64,000 nucleotides of DNA from Sulfidibacterium sp964549335 (GCA_964549335.1 CAZJUQ010000054.1:1-64000), one strand, 5' to 3'; counted from the first letter of the stretch, positions 27,482 through 37,973 are shown. The notes: generated by a model not told the origin, from the letters alone. Numbers and translations: made by a program.

Positions 27482-30400
27482 ATGAAAAGAAGAATTTTAC
27501 CCAAAGTTTTTTTGCTGACAATCATTGCATTAGCAATATCAACATTAGGTTTTTCCGGCAATGACGGAAAAGTTAAAAAACATGTACGGCAAACATCTTT
27601 TGAAGCATTTTCGCAAGAGGGAAACCAAACAAATGCTTTTTTAGCCGCTATACGAAACAATCAACATAGCGGTGTTATTGCTCCCGAAGATATCAAAAGG
27701 GCAATAAATCAAATGAAGAAATTAAAATCCCAAAAAAGAGCATTCGATTTGGGTTTTCAAGAATTGGGACCCGACAATTTCGGTGGTAGAACAAGGGCAA
27801 TTTTATTCGACAATCGTGATGCTTCGGGACATACAATTTATACCGGTGCCGTTACGGGAGGGTTATGGCGCTCAACCAATTACGGTATTAACTGGGAACC
27901 TTTGAATGCAGGCGAACACAACATCAACGTTACTTGCATAACTCAAGCTCCCAACGGTGTTTTTTATGTCGGAACAGGAGAAAATTTCGATTCCTACAAA
28001 ATGAGCGGTACACAAAGTCTCGGTTATTCAAGTGGTTTTGTCGGAAGCGGTATTTACAAATCTACCGACGGGGATAATTTCCAACAACTTGCCTCAACGG
28101 TTCCGTCATTCAACAACGCCGATGCCGACTGGGCTTTTATCAACAAAATAGCAGCAGCAGACGAAAACAGAGTATATGCAGCCACCAATGCCGGATTAAA
28201 AGTAAGTACCGACGGCGGAGAGACTTGGGTAACAGCCACCGACGCAGACGGAAATGAACTTTCGGCAAACTCTTTCGATGTCGATTTGGGTAAAGACGGT
28301 ACGGTTTATGCCGTTGTCGACAACCTGTTATACGTTTCGGCGGGAGCAGCCGATCAATTCAAATTACTTTCAACGGGCGATTCCACAAGCCTTCCTAACA
28401 GCAACATTTCGCGTATGGAAATAGCCACCGCCCCGTCCGACGAAAATATCGTTTATGCAAGCCTTTCCGACCAATTCGGTAACATGAAAGGCGTTTACCG
28501 TTCCGATAACAAAGGCGAAACCTGGAGTTTGATATTGCCCGGAACCGAAAGCATTGTGATTTTCGACGGACAAGGTGTTTTCGACCAGGTATTGACGGTA
28601 TTTCCCGATAACCCCGACAAAGTTCTCCTCGGCGGAATAAACCTTTGGGTAGGAAACAAACCCGAAGTTCCGGGACTTTATAACTGGGAGAAAAAATCGT
28701 TGGGTATCGGCGGAGACCTTTACCCGCTTTATGTACACATCAATCACCACGTCTATACTTTTTCCCCAAACGGCAAAGATGTTTTTATCGGTACCGACGG
28801 CGGTATATTCAAAGGTACACCCGACGGAAGCGATTACACTTTTCAAGCCCTTAACAGAGGGTATATAACAACCCAGTTCTATAGCGTTGCTGCTTGCGGC
28901 GATGAACATTATGTTCTTGGAGGCGCACAAGATAACGGAGTTATATTGATAAAAGGAACAGGCAACACGCAAAAAGAGGGACACGACATTTGGACACAAG
29001 ATATGGGATTCCTTAGCGGTCAACACGGCGGCGGAGTTGCCATCTCAACAATTAATCCCAAAGTTATCGTTTACGGTAGTACAAAAGGAAAAGTAAGACG
29101 CTCGGAAGATGCAGGAGAGAATATTTCAACTCAATTTTTGGGTGGTATCGGAAACCCGCAAGCCTTTAAAACTCCCGTTGCTCTCTGGGAATGCTTTAAC
29201 AACGAAAACAGCAGGGACTCCGTTAACTATCATGCAAAAACGGAAATCCCCGGCGGAACCGACATCATTGTAAAAAGCAATAACAGTAAATATCCTTTCC
29301 ACTATACTACTCCTTCGAACGTTACTTTACATCCCGGCGACTCGCTGATGATTAAAGACCCCGTCTCTTCAAGGTTGTTCCTGGCAACAGCAGGACATAT
29401 TTACATGACAAAAGAGCTTCATAATTTCGGCAAAACTCCCGAATGGTTCTTAATAGCCGATGCATCAACAGGCTACCAAGGAATACCTTATACAATTGCA
29501 TACTCGTCGGATGCAAATCACCTTTTCGTAGGCAATTACAACGGCAAACTTTACAGAATTTCAAATCTTGCGCTGGCATATAATTATGACCTTGCCGACG
29601 TACGAAGCCCCAATTGCATTGTTGCCGTTGACAAGATACCTGTTTACATTCCGGGCACCAACGAGGAGATATCGCAATGCATAACTTCTATCGCCGTTGA
29701 CCCCAAAAACCCCCAAAATGTTTTGCTGACATTAGGAAATTACGGAAATGATTTTTATGTTTTATATACACAAAACGGGCTTGACAAAGAACCCGAATTT
29801 GCTTCACGTCAAGGAAACCTGCCCCAGATGCCGGTTTATTCGTCAATGATAGACATGACCAACCCCGGCATGGCAATTATCGGAACCGAAATGGGCATCA
29901 TGGTAACATCGGACATAACAGCCCAATCGCCCAACTGGATTCCCGAGGGGTCGGCACTAGGCAATGCGATTGTTTTTGAATTTTATCAACAACGAATAGG
30001 AAAAGAGGGAATTAGCGACGGAACAAACGATTTTCCCGCAATTTTGAATTTCGGTGACATTTATGCCGCCACATACGGCAAAGGGCTTATCCACAGTTTG
30101 GCTTTACGTCAACCGGTAGGTATCAGCGAAAACAGTATAAGTATAAAAGATAACGCTTTAACCGTTTTCCCCAATCCCGTTTCCGATTTTGCAACATTGA
30201 AATTCAACGCCGGCTCAACCGGATATATGAACATAACCGTTTCGGATATGAACGGCAAAGTTGTTTACATACAAAGAGTAAAAGTTAACAGCGGTGTAAA
30301 CACAATCAACCTGAACACAAAAGGACTCAGCAGAGGAATTTATATTGTTAAAGGCATTATGAACAACAACAGTTATCAACAAAAATTTATCGTTAAGTAA
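27482..30400 (+). CDS. Large secreted beta-propeller (BNR/sortilin-like) protein with T9SS sorting domain
   Basis: A 972-residue protein with a signal peptide, a long region of propeller-like blades (STDGGETW at about residue 240, YRSDNKGETWSLI, and FIGTDGGIFKG) and a C-terminal type A T9SS sorting domain (ALTVFPNPVSDFATLKF through to YQQKFIVK). The Asp-box repeats are those of sortilin/VPS10- or BNR-type glycosidase-like propellers, but no catalytic residue set is evident. It should cross the outer membrane by T9SS and stay on the surface. It lies in tandem with another sorting-domain protein, 30 bp downstream. The substrate or ligand is unknown. Confidence 0.8.
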   Translation: MKRRILPKVFLLTIIALAISTLGFSGNDGKVKKHVRQTSFEAFSQEGNQTNAFLAAIRNNQHSGVIAPEDIKRAINQMKKLKSQKRAFDLGFQELGPDNFGGRTRAILFDNRDASGHTIYTGAVTGGLWRSTNYGINWEPLNAGEHNINVTCITQAPNGVFYVGTGENFDSYKMSGTQSLGYSSGFVGSGIYKSTDGDNFQQLASTVPSFNNADADWAFINKIAAADENRVYAATNAGLKVSTDGGETWVTATDADGNELSANSFDVDLGKDGTVYAVVDNLLYVSAGAADQFKLLSTGDSTSLPNSNISRMEIATAPSDENIVYASLSDQFGNMKGVYRSDNKGETWSLILPGTESIVIFDGQGVFDQVLTVFPDNPDKVLLGGINLWVGNKPEVPGLYNWEKKSLGIGGDLYPLYVHINHHVYTFSPNGKDVFIGTDGGIFKGTPDGSDYTFQALNRGYITTQFYSVAACGDEHYVLGGAQDNGVILIKGTGNTQKEGHDIWTQDMGFLSGQHGGGVAISTINPKVIVYGSTKGKVRRSEDAGENISTQFLGGIGNPQAFKTPVALWECFNNENSRDSVNYHAKTEIPGGTDIIVKSNNSKYPFHYTTPSNVTLHPGDSLMIKDPVSSRLFLATAGHIYMTKELHNFGKTPEWFLIADASTGYQGIPYTIAYSSDANHLFVGNYNGKLYRISNLALAYNYDLADVRSPNCIVAVDKIPVYIPGTNEEISQCITSIAVDPKNPQNVLLTLGNYGNDFYVLYTQNGLDKEPEFASRQGNLPQMPVYSSMIDMTNPGMAIIGTEMGIMVTSDITAQSPNWIPEGSALGNAIVFEFYQQRIGKEGISDGTNDFPAILNFGDIYAATYGKGLIHSLALRQPVGISENSISIKDNALTVFPNPVSDFATLKFNAGSTGYMNITVSDMNGKVVYIQRVKVNSGVNTINLNTKGLSRGIYIVKGIMNNNSYQQKFIVK

Positions 30401-30430
30401 TTTTGTTTCACCATTGATAAAACAATAAAA

Positions 30431-32713
30431 ATGAAAAATATTTACACATTTATTACAGGATTATTTTTGATATTCTCATTGAGTATTTCGGCTCAAAACA
30501 GGATTTATGCTCCTGACTTGCGCTCACCCGAAAACGGTGAATCGGGAATTTCGCCCGACGCCCTGCTCGATTGGGACGCGGTAACCGGAATAACTAACGA
30601 CATTACTTACGAGGTTCAAATCGACTATACGGAAGATTTTACAAACCCTGTAACCTTCCCTCGCACCAATGTAACCTCCATGTCCATGGATGAATTAATG
30701 TTCGGCACAACATATTACTGGCACGTTAGAGCATATGATGGCGATGAAGTTTCAGATTGGTCGGAAACATGGTCGTTTACCGTTGTTTCCACCGTTGAAC
30801 TGAAAAATCCTTCTGACGGTGCAACGGTTTATCCCGACCCGACAATTACCTGGAAAGAGCCCATTACAGGTTTAACGGCATACCAACTTCAAATAGACAC
30901 AACCTATTTATGGTCGGCAGATAATCCGGGAACAAGCGAAAATCTGAACGGCGCCTTTATTCTTTCGGACAACGACAAATGGATTGTGGGAGACGGAGGT
31001 TTTATAGCCCATTACGACGGTACTTCGTGGAATACCGTGGATGCCGGTGTAACCGCAAACCTTAACGATATTTATTTTGTCGATGCTAACAACGGTTGGA
31101 TAGTTGGCGATGACAGCACGGTATTACATTACGACGGAACAACCTTTACCGTAACCGGTACGGGCACAGGTATTAACAAAGATTTCTACGCCGTATCATT
31201 CGTTAATGAAAACAAAGGATGGATAGCAACGGAGTCTGGTTATGTACTCGAATACAATGCAGGAAGTTGGACGGTGGATACAATGTCGCAAAATCAAAAT
31301 GTGTACTCACTGTTTGCCGTTTCGGAAAACGATGTATTTGCCGGTGCCAAAAAGGGTTATGTTTTCCACTACGACGGAACTTCATGGGACGAGATACAAT
31401 TCGACACCAAAAAAGATGTTTACGATATGTGGTTTACTGATGCCAACAACGGCTGGGCAGTATGTAAGTCGGGTAAAATTTATTATTACAACGGTACCGA
31501 ATGGACAGCACAATCTTCGGGAATAACAAAAGACCTTTACGGAGTGTTTTTCCAGGGTAATACCGGTTTTGCCGTTGGTAAAAACGGATACATGATAAGA
31601 TATACCGACGGCGAATGGGAAAGGGTAGCCTCGGGGACATCAAACTACCTCAACGATATCTTTTTTTCCGGTGAAACGGGAATTGTTGTAGGTAACAACG
31701 GTACTCTGTTGAAAAAAGCAGGTGAAGGTTTCAGCAGCCCCTATGCAAAAAAAATTATGGTCAACAAAGACTCCACGGAAATACAGGTTTTCGACCTCCT
31801 TTTCGGAAAAACTTTCTACTACAGGGTTAGAGCAATACACTCGAAAGATACATCGGACTGGTCGGCAGTGAAATCGATGACAACCTATTCGAAACCCGGA
31901 CTTGAATCCCCGTCGAACAGTGCCAACAACCAACCTCTGTATATCACATTCCAATGGCAAAAGTTCACCGGAGTTATCAAATACACCATCGAGACAAGTG
32001 AAAACGAAGACTTTTACCAAGCTTTGACATATTTCTCCGACTCAAATTCACGTCCTATTGACAATTTCGGTTTCGGCAAGACCTATTATTGGAGAGTTAA
32101 TGCCGTTCACTCGGCAGATGTTTCGGATTGGTCGGATGTTTATTCGTTTACTACCACAAACAGTGTCGTTTTGACCTCTCCCGAAAATGGCGCCGAAGAC
32201 ATTAACAAAAGTCCCCGCTTTGAATGGGAAGCAATTGACGGCGTTAACAAATATCAAATGGCGGTTGCCGACAATGAGGAATTTACTAATGCCAAGTACA
32301 ATGTTACTAACGACGCTTTCTATCAGTGTCAAAGCAACTTGGAATACAATACCGAATATTATTGGAAAGTTCGCGGAATAGTAGGACTCGACACATCGGG
32401 GTGGAGCCCTGTTTGGCATTTTGTTACCCAAGGGCATGACGGCATCGATGCCGTTAAAGGATTAAATTCCGTTGCCGTTTATCCCAATCCAAATGAGGGG
32501 CTTTTCCAAATAAACCTTAACACAAACGGTTCGCACAGCTATAAACTTACCATTACCGATATGACAGGTAAAAAGGTTTATGACAATATTATTGAGGCTG
32601 CTGCCGGAAAAAGCGAGAAATCGTTTAACCTCGACCTGAGACAAGGCATTTACAACGTCATTATTTCGGACGGCAAAAACAGTGTATCGAAAAAATTATT
32701 CATTAAAAAATAA
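30431..32713 (+). CDS. Secreted FN3-YCF48-like propeller protein with T9SS sorting domain
   Basis: A 760-residue exported protein with signal peptide MKNIYTFITGLFLIFSLSISA. Fibronectin-III-like modules (PENGESGISPDALLDWDAV, TTYYWHVRAYDG) are interrupted at about 165-435 by a propeller of short repeats such as NGWIVGDDSTVLHYDGT and NGWAVCKSGKIYYYNGT, of YCF48 or BNR kind. More FN3 modules follow (FGKTYYWRVNAVHSADVSDW), then a type A sorting tail (VAVYPNPNEGLFQINL to KKLFIKK). It is probably a surface binding protein secreted by T9SS and co-transcribed with the preceding cargo gene. The propeller insertion between FN3 units is unusual, but no function can be named. Confidence 0.8.
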   Translation: MKNIYTFITGLFLIFSLSISAQNRIYAPDLRSPENGESGISPDALLDWDAVTGITNDITYEVQIDYTEDFTNPVTFPRTNVTSMSMDELMFGTTYYWHVRAYDGDEVSDWSETWSFTVVSTVELKNPSDGATVYPDPTITWKEPITGLTAYQLQIDTTYLWSADNPGTSENLNGAFILSDNDKWIVGDGGFIAHYDGTSWNTVDAGVTANLNDIYFVDANNGWIVGDDSTVLHYDGTTFTVTGTGTGINKDFYAVSFVNENKGWIATESGYVLEYNAGSWTVDTMSQNQNVYSLFAVSENDVFAGAKKGYVFHYDGTSWDEIQFDTKKDVYDMWFTDANNGWAVCKSGKIYYYNGTEWTAQSSGITKDLYGVFFQGNTGFAVGKNGYMIRYTDGEWERVASGTSNYLNDIFFSGETGIVVGNNGTLLKKAGEGFSSPYAKKIMVNKDSTEIQVFDLLFGKTFYYRVRAIHSKDTSDWSAVKSMTTYSKPGLESPSNSANNQPLYITFQWQKFTGVIKYTIETSENEDFYQALTYFSDSNSRPIDNFGFGKTYYWRVNAVHSADVSDWSDVYSFTTTNSVVLTSPENGAEDINKSPRFEWEAIDGVNKYQMAVADNEEFTNAKYNVTNDAFYQCQSNLEYNTEYYWKVRGIVGLDTSGWSPVWHFVTQGHDGIDAVKGLNSVAVYPNPNEGLFQINLNTNGSHSYKLTITDMTGKKVYDNIIEAAAGKSEKSFNLDLRQGIYNVIISDGKNSVSKKLFIKK

Positions 32714-32749
32714 AAAAAATCGCTTGGGATAATTAGTCCCGGCTAATCA

Positions 32750-32792
32750 AAAAAAAAGAGGCTGTTTTAAAAAACAACCTCTTTTTTTTTAG
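32750..32792. terminator. Bidirectional terminator between convergent genes
   Basis: AAGAGGCTGTTTT pairs with AAAACAACCTCTT with one mismatch. A-rich sequence stands on the left and a long T run on the right, so it can end transcripts from both the 30431-32713 gene and the minus-strand 32844 gene. Confidence 0.8.
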
Positions 32793-32843
32793 CTCAAAAA
32801 CCGTTTTAGTTTTTCCGAAACGGAATAAAATGCCAAATTAATG

Positions 32844-34559
32844 CTACCGTTTTTTCTTATTGCCTTTTCTTTTTTTTCCGGTATCAAACAAATTACTTAC
32901 CGCTTTTGAGTTGCTCTTTTCAAAACTCGGAATCAGTGTTGCTTTTAAACCCGAAAAAACCGTCTTCCAAAGGAAACCCGGAAAGCCTTTATTGGGAATA
33001 CGCTCAAAAAACATTGTGTTTTCCCGGAGTTTTCCTTTTACCGGATTGCTTGTTCTTAATATCTTATTTGCAGCCCAACTCAAAAAACCTTTTTCTTTTT
33101 TCACGTTAGAATTATCAATAACTTTTACTTTGATGTCTTGATATTTCATAATAAGTTTTCCGTAAGCGTATTTGGAATTTCCCTTACCCTGAAAAACAAG
33201 TTCGTTTAAATATCCCCCGTTAAAAACCAGTCCTATGGGTTGGGTTGCCTTGTTAAATAGCACAAAACTGCCTTTACCCACTTTCCCGTTAAATGTAAAA
33301 TCGCCGGTAGCATTTACGGGCATTGAAACATTAATGCTACATGCCACCTTTTTCATCAGTTTACCTTTGAAATCTATAACAACAGGATGCCGAGAAGGTT
33401 TTGTTGATATGTTAAAAATTTTTGAATTTATTTTCGAAAATTGAACCGTCATCAGCCGTTTTGAGGTTTTTAAACGTTCGGAATATTGCAAAAAAGTGTT
33501 CTCTATCGAAACGGTGTCTATTTTAAGAGGAATATCAAGGCGGTATAAAAGCTGGTTGGGGAAAAGCGGTCTTTTATCCAAATTTTCGGGCATACGTTTG
33601 TCCTTTACAATCAAAATATCGGCGCCTGCAACATCAATACTGTTCAGATAAAACCTGCCGTTGGAAATGATATCTTTAATATCGACACCGTTTAATGTGA
33701 TTTTGTCGGTTTTAATATCATAAACCTCTTTTGAGGGATTTTGCTTTGCCGCCAGTTTATAGATATTTTCTTTAGGTTTCAGTTTAAAATAATCAATTGT
33801 TATACGTCCCTGATCTTTGTCAAGGATTATGTTTTCAAACGACAATTTATATTTGTTTCCCGGCAGGTTAATGGAATGATTATTCCCCGAAATATGGTAC
33901 GAAGCGACTCTTATTTTGTAATAAACACTTTGAGGCGATAACTTATCAACGGTTATTCCTTCCAGAAAAATCGAAAGGTTCTCCATTGTGAGCAATGGAG
34001 CGGAGTTCAACTTAATATCACGGTAAATGGTAATCTCCGCATTTTCCAAAATTATTTTTCCCAACGAAACCCCGTTTATTTTTTTAAGTGCAATGGAATC
34101 GAGCGAAAAATGTGTCGTTCTATTTTTATCGGTACCACCCGTTTTCTTTTCGCCGTTTTTTTTATTTATCAAAACACTTATTTCGGGGTTCATGATAACA
34201 ATTTCCCCGATGTCTATTTTTTTATTTCGTATCGCCTCCACAATATTAATACGTCTTATTCTCAATGAACGCATTTTAAAAAAGAAAGCGGAGGCATTGA
34301 CATCTTTGTTTCCGCTTTTGATTAAATTTTCGGGAGCAATGGTAACACCTTTCAGAATTATTGATTGTGTAAGCCAGTTTAGCTTCAGCTTTTCAAAATT
34401 TACTTTGTACGAGAAATTATTGTTTTCGTTTAGTACCTGTTCAATTTTTCCTTCGACAATACTTTTTAGCCGGCTGTTGACCACAATAACAATCGTAGTA
34501 ACGGACAGCAAAACAAGAGCCGAAACAACCAGTAATATTTTTCTTCTCTTTTTTCTCAT
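32844..34559 (-). CDS. Membrane-anchored AsmA/TamB-like large envelope protein
   Basis: A 571-residue protein with one N-terminal membrane helix (ILLVVSALVLLSVTTIVIVV) and a long beta-rich region. SRLKSIVEGKIEQVL is followed by VNFEKLKLNWLTQSIILKGV and VEAIRNKKIDIGEIVIMNPEI, which resembles the N-terminal layout of AsmA-family proteins of bridge-like lipid-transfer type. It ends in a lysine/arginine-rich tail. The family is inferred from pattern, not a clear motif. The gene follows lolA by 19 bp and probably shares the ftsK-lolA transcript, fitting a role in envelope lipid or lipoprotein traffic. It could also be a DUF748-type protein. Confidence 0.5.
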   Translation of the reverse strand: MRKKRRKILLVVSALVLLSVTTIVIVVNSRLKSIVEGKIEQVLNENNNFSYKVNFEKLKLNWLTQSIILKGVTIAPENLIKSGNKDVNASAFFFKMRSLRIRRINIVEAIRNKKIDIGEIVIMNPEISVLINKKNGEKKTGGTDKNRTTHFSLDSIALKKINGVSLGKIILENAEITIYRDIKLNSAPLLTMENLSIFLEGITVDKLSPQSVYYKIRVASYHISGNNHSINLPGNKYKLSFENIILDKDQGRITIDYFKLKPKENIYKLAAKQNPSKEVYDIKTDKITLNGVDIKDIISNGRFYLNSIDVAGADILIVKDKRMPENLDKRPLFPNQLLYRLDIPLKIDTVSIENTFLQYSERLKTSKRLMTVQFSKINSKIFNISTKPSRHPVVIDFKGKLMKKVACSINVSMPVNATGDFTFNGKVGKGSFVLFNKATQPIGLVFNGGYLNELVFQGKGNSKYAYGKLIMKYQDIKVKVIDNSNVKKEKGFLSWAANKILRTSNPVKGKLRENTMFFERIPNKGFPGFLWKTVFSGLKATLIPSFEKSNSKAVSNLFDTGKKRKGNKKKR

Positions 34560-34578
34560 TAGAGGTAAGTTTTTCCGG

Positions 34579-35214
34579 CTATCTCATATCCTCAATTTCA
34601 TAATCGGGATAATCATCCGGATTAAACGCAAAAGTATTGTCAGGCAAATCCAAATCGGGTTGCAAATTGATTATATAATAAGTAAAAACATTTCCGTTTT
34701 TGTCGTAAATGGAAAAACTTTCGAGAGAGAGATTTTTATAATTAACCACAACACTGAGTTTTTCAAATTTTTTACCCTCTTTGGGGCGCAAACATATCTT
34801 TTTTATACTCGAATTTTTAAAATTTTCCGAAGAACTGAATTTAGCATCATAATCTTTGTATGTAGATAATATTTTTGTGGGTGAAATAACATCGTCATTA
34901 TCTTCAGCCGAGCTTATCATTACCTCCTCGGAGTCGTTAAGTATGGTCCAAATTGTTTTTCCGTCCGAGATAATTATTTGACCTTCCATTTCGATACGGT
35001 ATTTGTCGCCTTCAACATAAAGAACACCGGTTTTCTTTTCATTGATGTTCATTTCGGTATTAACCATAGTATATGAGAGTTCGGTTTTGAAATTTTTGTA
35101 CGACTCAAGTTTATCAATTACCTTTTTCAGCAACTCTTCGGGTTTTTGCCCTTTGGCTGTAATGTTAAATAAAAAAACAAAGGAGAAAAAAATAAATATT
35201 GTACTGCGTTTCAT
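34579..35214 (-). CDS. lolA: LolA-like outer-membrane lipoprotein carrier protein
   Basis: A 211-residue periplasmic protein with signal peptide MKRSTIFIFFSFVFLFNITA. PEELLKKVIDKLESYKNF, then GVLYVEGDKYRIEMEGQIII and SDGKTIWTIL give the LolA half-barrel pattern. LolA carries lipoproteins from the inner to the outer membrane; Bacteroidota generally lack a plain LolB. It lies 38 bp downstream of ftsK, a common arrangement in this phylum. The many lipoproteins in the window (GldJ, MORN, MsrA, the 46972 protein) would be plausible clients. Confidence 0.85.
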   Translation of the reverse strand: MKRSTIFIFFSFVFLFNITAKGQKPEELLKKVIDKLESYKNFKTELSYTMVNTEMNINEKKTGVLYVEGDKYRIEMEGQIIISDGKTIWTILNDSEEVMISSAEDNDDVISPTKILSTYKDYDAKFSSSENFKNSSIKKICLRPKEGKKFEKLSVVVNYKNLSLESFSIYDKNGNVFTYYIINLQPDLDLPDNTFAFNPDDYPDYEIEDMR

Positions 35215-35252
35215 TGTTATCTGATTTTGTTTAAAATTAAAAAAAGCACTTA

Positions 35253-37760
35253 TTAATTATTATCATTGGTATTTTCTTTACTATTCAAATCTTTCAAGAA
35301 CTGTTCCAAAGCCATTTCGTTTGCCACTTTCACTTCCCTGGCTTTACTACCCTCGAACGGACCGACAATTCCCGCTGCTTCCAACTGATCTATGATTCTT
35401 CCCGCGCGATTGTATCCGAGTTTCAATTTTCGCTGCAACAAAGATGTTGAACCTTGCTGTGTTTGAACAATAAGTCTTGCTGCATCTTCGAACAACGGGT
35501 CACGTTCTGCAAGGTCAACATCGGCAGGGCCGTCTTGTTCTTCGTCGAAATACTCGGGCAAATGCATTGCATCGGGGTATCCTCTTTGCAAACCGATAAA
35601 GTCGGTTATACGCTCCACCTCTTCGGTATCGATAAATGCACATTGCAATCTGATAAGGTCGCTACCCGTGGCCAAAAGCATATCGCCCTTTCCTACCAGT
35701 TGGTCGGCGCCTCCGGTATCAAGAATTGTACGCGAGTCAACTTTTTGAATAACACGGTATGCTATTCGCGCCGGGAAGTTGGCCTTTATGGTACCCGTAA
35801 TGATGTTTACCGAAGGGCGTTGTGTGGCTATTACCAAATGAATGCCCACGGCACGTGCCAGTTGTGCAAGACGCGTGATGGGATTCTCCACCTCTTTTCC
35901 GGCAGTCATTATCAAATCGGCAAACTCGTCAATTACCAAAACTATATAAGGCAAAAACCTGTGTCCGTGCAACGGATTGAGCTTGCGCGCCGTAAATTTT
36001 TTGTTATACTCTTTTATGTTCCTTACCTGGGCATCTTTCAAAAGTTCGTACCGGTTATCCATCTCGATGCTCAACGAGTTAAGTGTCCTGACAACCTTGC
36101 GAAGGTCGGTAATTATTGCCTCTTCGGAGTCGGGGAGTTTTGCAAGATAGTGCCTTTCGATGCGTGAATACAAGGTGAGTTCAACCTTTTTAGGGTCAAC
36201 CATAACAAATTTCAATTCAGCCGGATGTTTTTTATAAAGAAGCGAGGTAATTATGGCATTCAACCCCACCGATTTTCCCTGCCCCGTTGCTCCGGCCATC
36301 AAAATATGGGGCATCTTTGCAAGGTCAACCACATAACTTTCGTTTGATATTGTCTTTCCCAAACCGAGAGGCAACTCCATATTGCTGTTTTGAAACCGCT
36401 CAGACTCCAAAATCGATTTCATGGAGACAATGTTGGAATGACGGTTTGGCACCTCAATACCTATTGTCCCCTTTCCCGGCATAGGCGCTATTATCCTTAT
36501 ACCCATCGCCGAAAGGTTCAGGGCAATATCATCTTCCAAATTCCGTATTTTGGAAATACGCACTCCCGGTGCCGGTACAATTTCGTACAGTGTAATGGTA
36601 GGTCCGATGGTTGCTTTTATACTCGATATTTCAATGTGATAATCTTTCAGCGTTTTTACTATCTTCTGTTTGTTGGCATTAAGCTCCTCGCGGTCTATCT
36701 TTACGGTATCGCTGTTATATTCGTTGAGCAAGTCGAGTCCGGGAAATTTAAAGTCGGGTAAATCCATACGCGGGTCATACTCGGTATCGATACCCGTATG
36801 GGCTCCCTGCTCAGGCTTGTTTGTCTTTACTTTTGCCTCCTCTTTGGGTTTTTCTATTGTAAGTTCAATATCCTCTTTTTGAGCCTGTTTTTTTCCGGGT
36901 ATCTCCTCTTCAATTTCCTGTTTCCGCTCCTCCCCGTCAGGCAACACGGGTAACGTTTCGTCTTCTGTAACCGAAAACTCTACGGTATTGTATTTATCTT
37001 CTTTGGGAAATGTAGTGGTAGCACTACTCTTTTTATCTTTTTCTTTTATCTTCTCCTTTTTCCGGTGTTTTTTTGCAAAAAGGTTAAAATCGACAAGGAC
37101 AAATACCGCCGGAATAAAAATCAAAACAATAATAACCCCTACGGTTCCTATCAATCCGTTAATCCATTGCGACAAATAGTAGCCCGAAAGACCACCGAGA
37201 ATATTATCGGGGTAACCGGAAAATATAGACGACATCAATACAGGCAACCAAAGAAATCCCAAAATCAACAATTGTACAGTTGACCAAACCTTTAAAATTT
37301 TAATTTTAGATAACAATTTTATTCCCCAGTCGAATATCAAAAAAGCAAGAAAAAAAGCACCGAGCCCCACCCCTTTTTTAATAAAAACATCCGCAAAAAA
37401 CTCACCTAATTTTCCTGTCCAGTTACGTACAATTGTTGCATGATCGCTAAAATAGCTCTCCAAACCGAAAATTTTATTCACAATATTGTCGGGATTGCTG
37501 TTAAACCAATTGACAAAAAAGGATATAAAAGCCAACAGAAAATATATTGAAACGAAAACAAGAAACAGGCCGCCAATGGTTTTCAGCGAATGTGGCACCT
37601 TCATCTTTTCCTTTTTACCGGAGCCTCTTTTTTTATCTTTTCCCTGTTTTTTGGTTTTGGACTTTATTCCTGAAACGGCGCTCTTTGTTTTAAGCTCGTT
37701 ATCTTTCTTTTTAAATGAATTCGATTTCAATTTTTTTATATCCTCCTCCCGGTTAAACAT
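35253..37760 (-). CDS. ftsK: DNA translocase FtsK/SpoIIIE
   Basis: A septal ATPase that pumps chromosomal DNA at division and activates dimer resolution. The start is set at ATG 37760 (835 residues, MFNREEDIKKLK); an in-frame ATG at 37784 is less likely. Four membrane helices lie at about 75-230, then a charged linker, then the motor domain with Walker A GATGQGKSVGLNAI, VMVDPKKVEL, the Walker B LVIDEFADLI and ATQRPSV. The C-terminal gamma winged helix (LLQRKLKLGYNRAGRIIDQL) recognises KOPS-type sequences. It heads a unit with lolA and the AsmA-like gene. Confidence 0.95.
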   Translation of the reverse strand: MFNREEDIKKLKSNSFKKKDNELKTKSAVSGIKSKTKKQGKDKKRGSGKKEKMKVPHSLKTIGGLFLVFVSIYFLLAFISFFVNWFNSNPDNIVNKIFGLESYFSDHATIVRNWTGKLGEFFADVFIKKGVGLGAFFLAFLIFDWGIKLLSKIKILKVWSTVQLLILGFLWLPVLMSSIFSGYPDNILGGLSGYYLSQWINGLIGTVGVIIVLIFIPAVFVLVDFNLFAKKHRKKEKIKEKDKKSSATTTFPKEDKYNTVEFSVTEDETLPVLPDGEERKQEIEEEIPGKKQAQKEDIELTIEKPKEEAKVKTNKPEQGAHTGIDTEYDPRMDLPDFKFPGLDLLNEYNSDTVKIDREELNANKQKIVKTLKDYHIEISSIKATIGPTITLYEIVPAPGVRISKIRNLEDDIALNLSAMGIRIIAPMPGKGTIGIEVPNRHSNIVSMKSILESERFQNSNMELPLGLGKTISNESYVVDLAKMPHILMAGATGQGKSVGLNAIITSLLYKKHPAELKFVMVDPKKVELTLYSRIERHYLAKLPDSEEAIITDLRKVVRTLNSLSIEMDNRYELLKDAQVRNIKEYNKKFTARKLNPLHGHRFLPYIVLVIDEFADLIMTAGKEVENPITRLAQLARAVGIHLVIATQRPSVNIITGTIKANFPARIAYRVIQKVDSRTILDTGGADQLVGKGDMLLATGSDLIRLQCAFIDTEEVERITDFIGLQRGYPDAMHLPEYFDEEQDGPADVDLAERDPLFEDAARLIVQTQQGSTSLLQRKLKLGYNRAGRIIDQLEAAGIVGPFEGSKAREVKVANEMALEQFLKDLNSKENTNDNN

Positions 37761-37869
37761 TATTATTGTTAAGCAAAAATACAAAAATATCGTGTCGGTT
37801 TTTACGGTAACCGCACACCTGTTTTTCAGGCATTATTTCAAACTGCATGAAATAAGCGTATAATTTTAT

Positions 37870-37877
37870 TATATTTG
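37870..37877 (+). promoter_or_regulatory. -7 promoter element for the NTF2-like gene
   Basis: TATATTTG fits TAnnTTTG. It lies 97 bp before the chosen ATG (37974), implying a leader of about 90 nt, and also argues that coding does not begin at the in-frame ATG at 37875. Confidence 0.45.
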
Positions 37878-37973
37878 TTAAAAATTTATTCGGTTGGCTG
37901 TTTCCTGAATTTATCAATTTCAAACGTCAACATAATTTTACCACTTATTGAAACCCGGCAAAAACTCTTGGTG

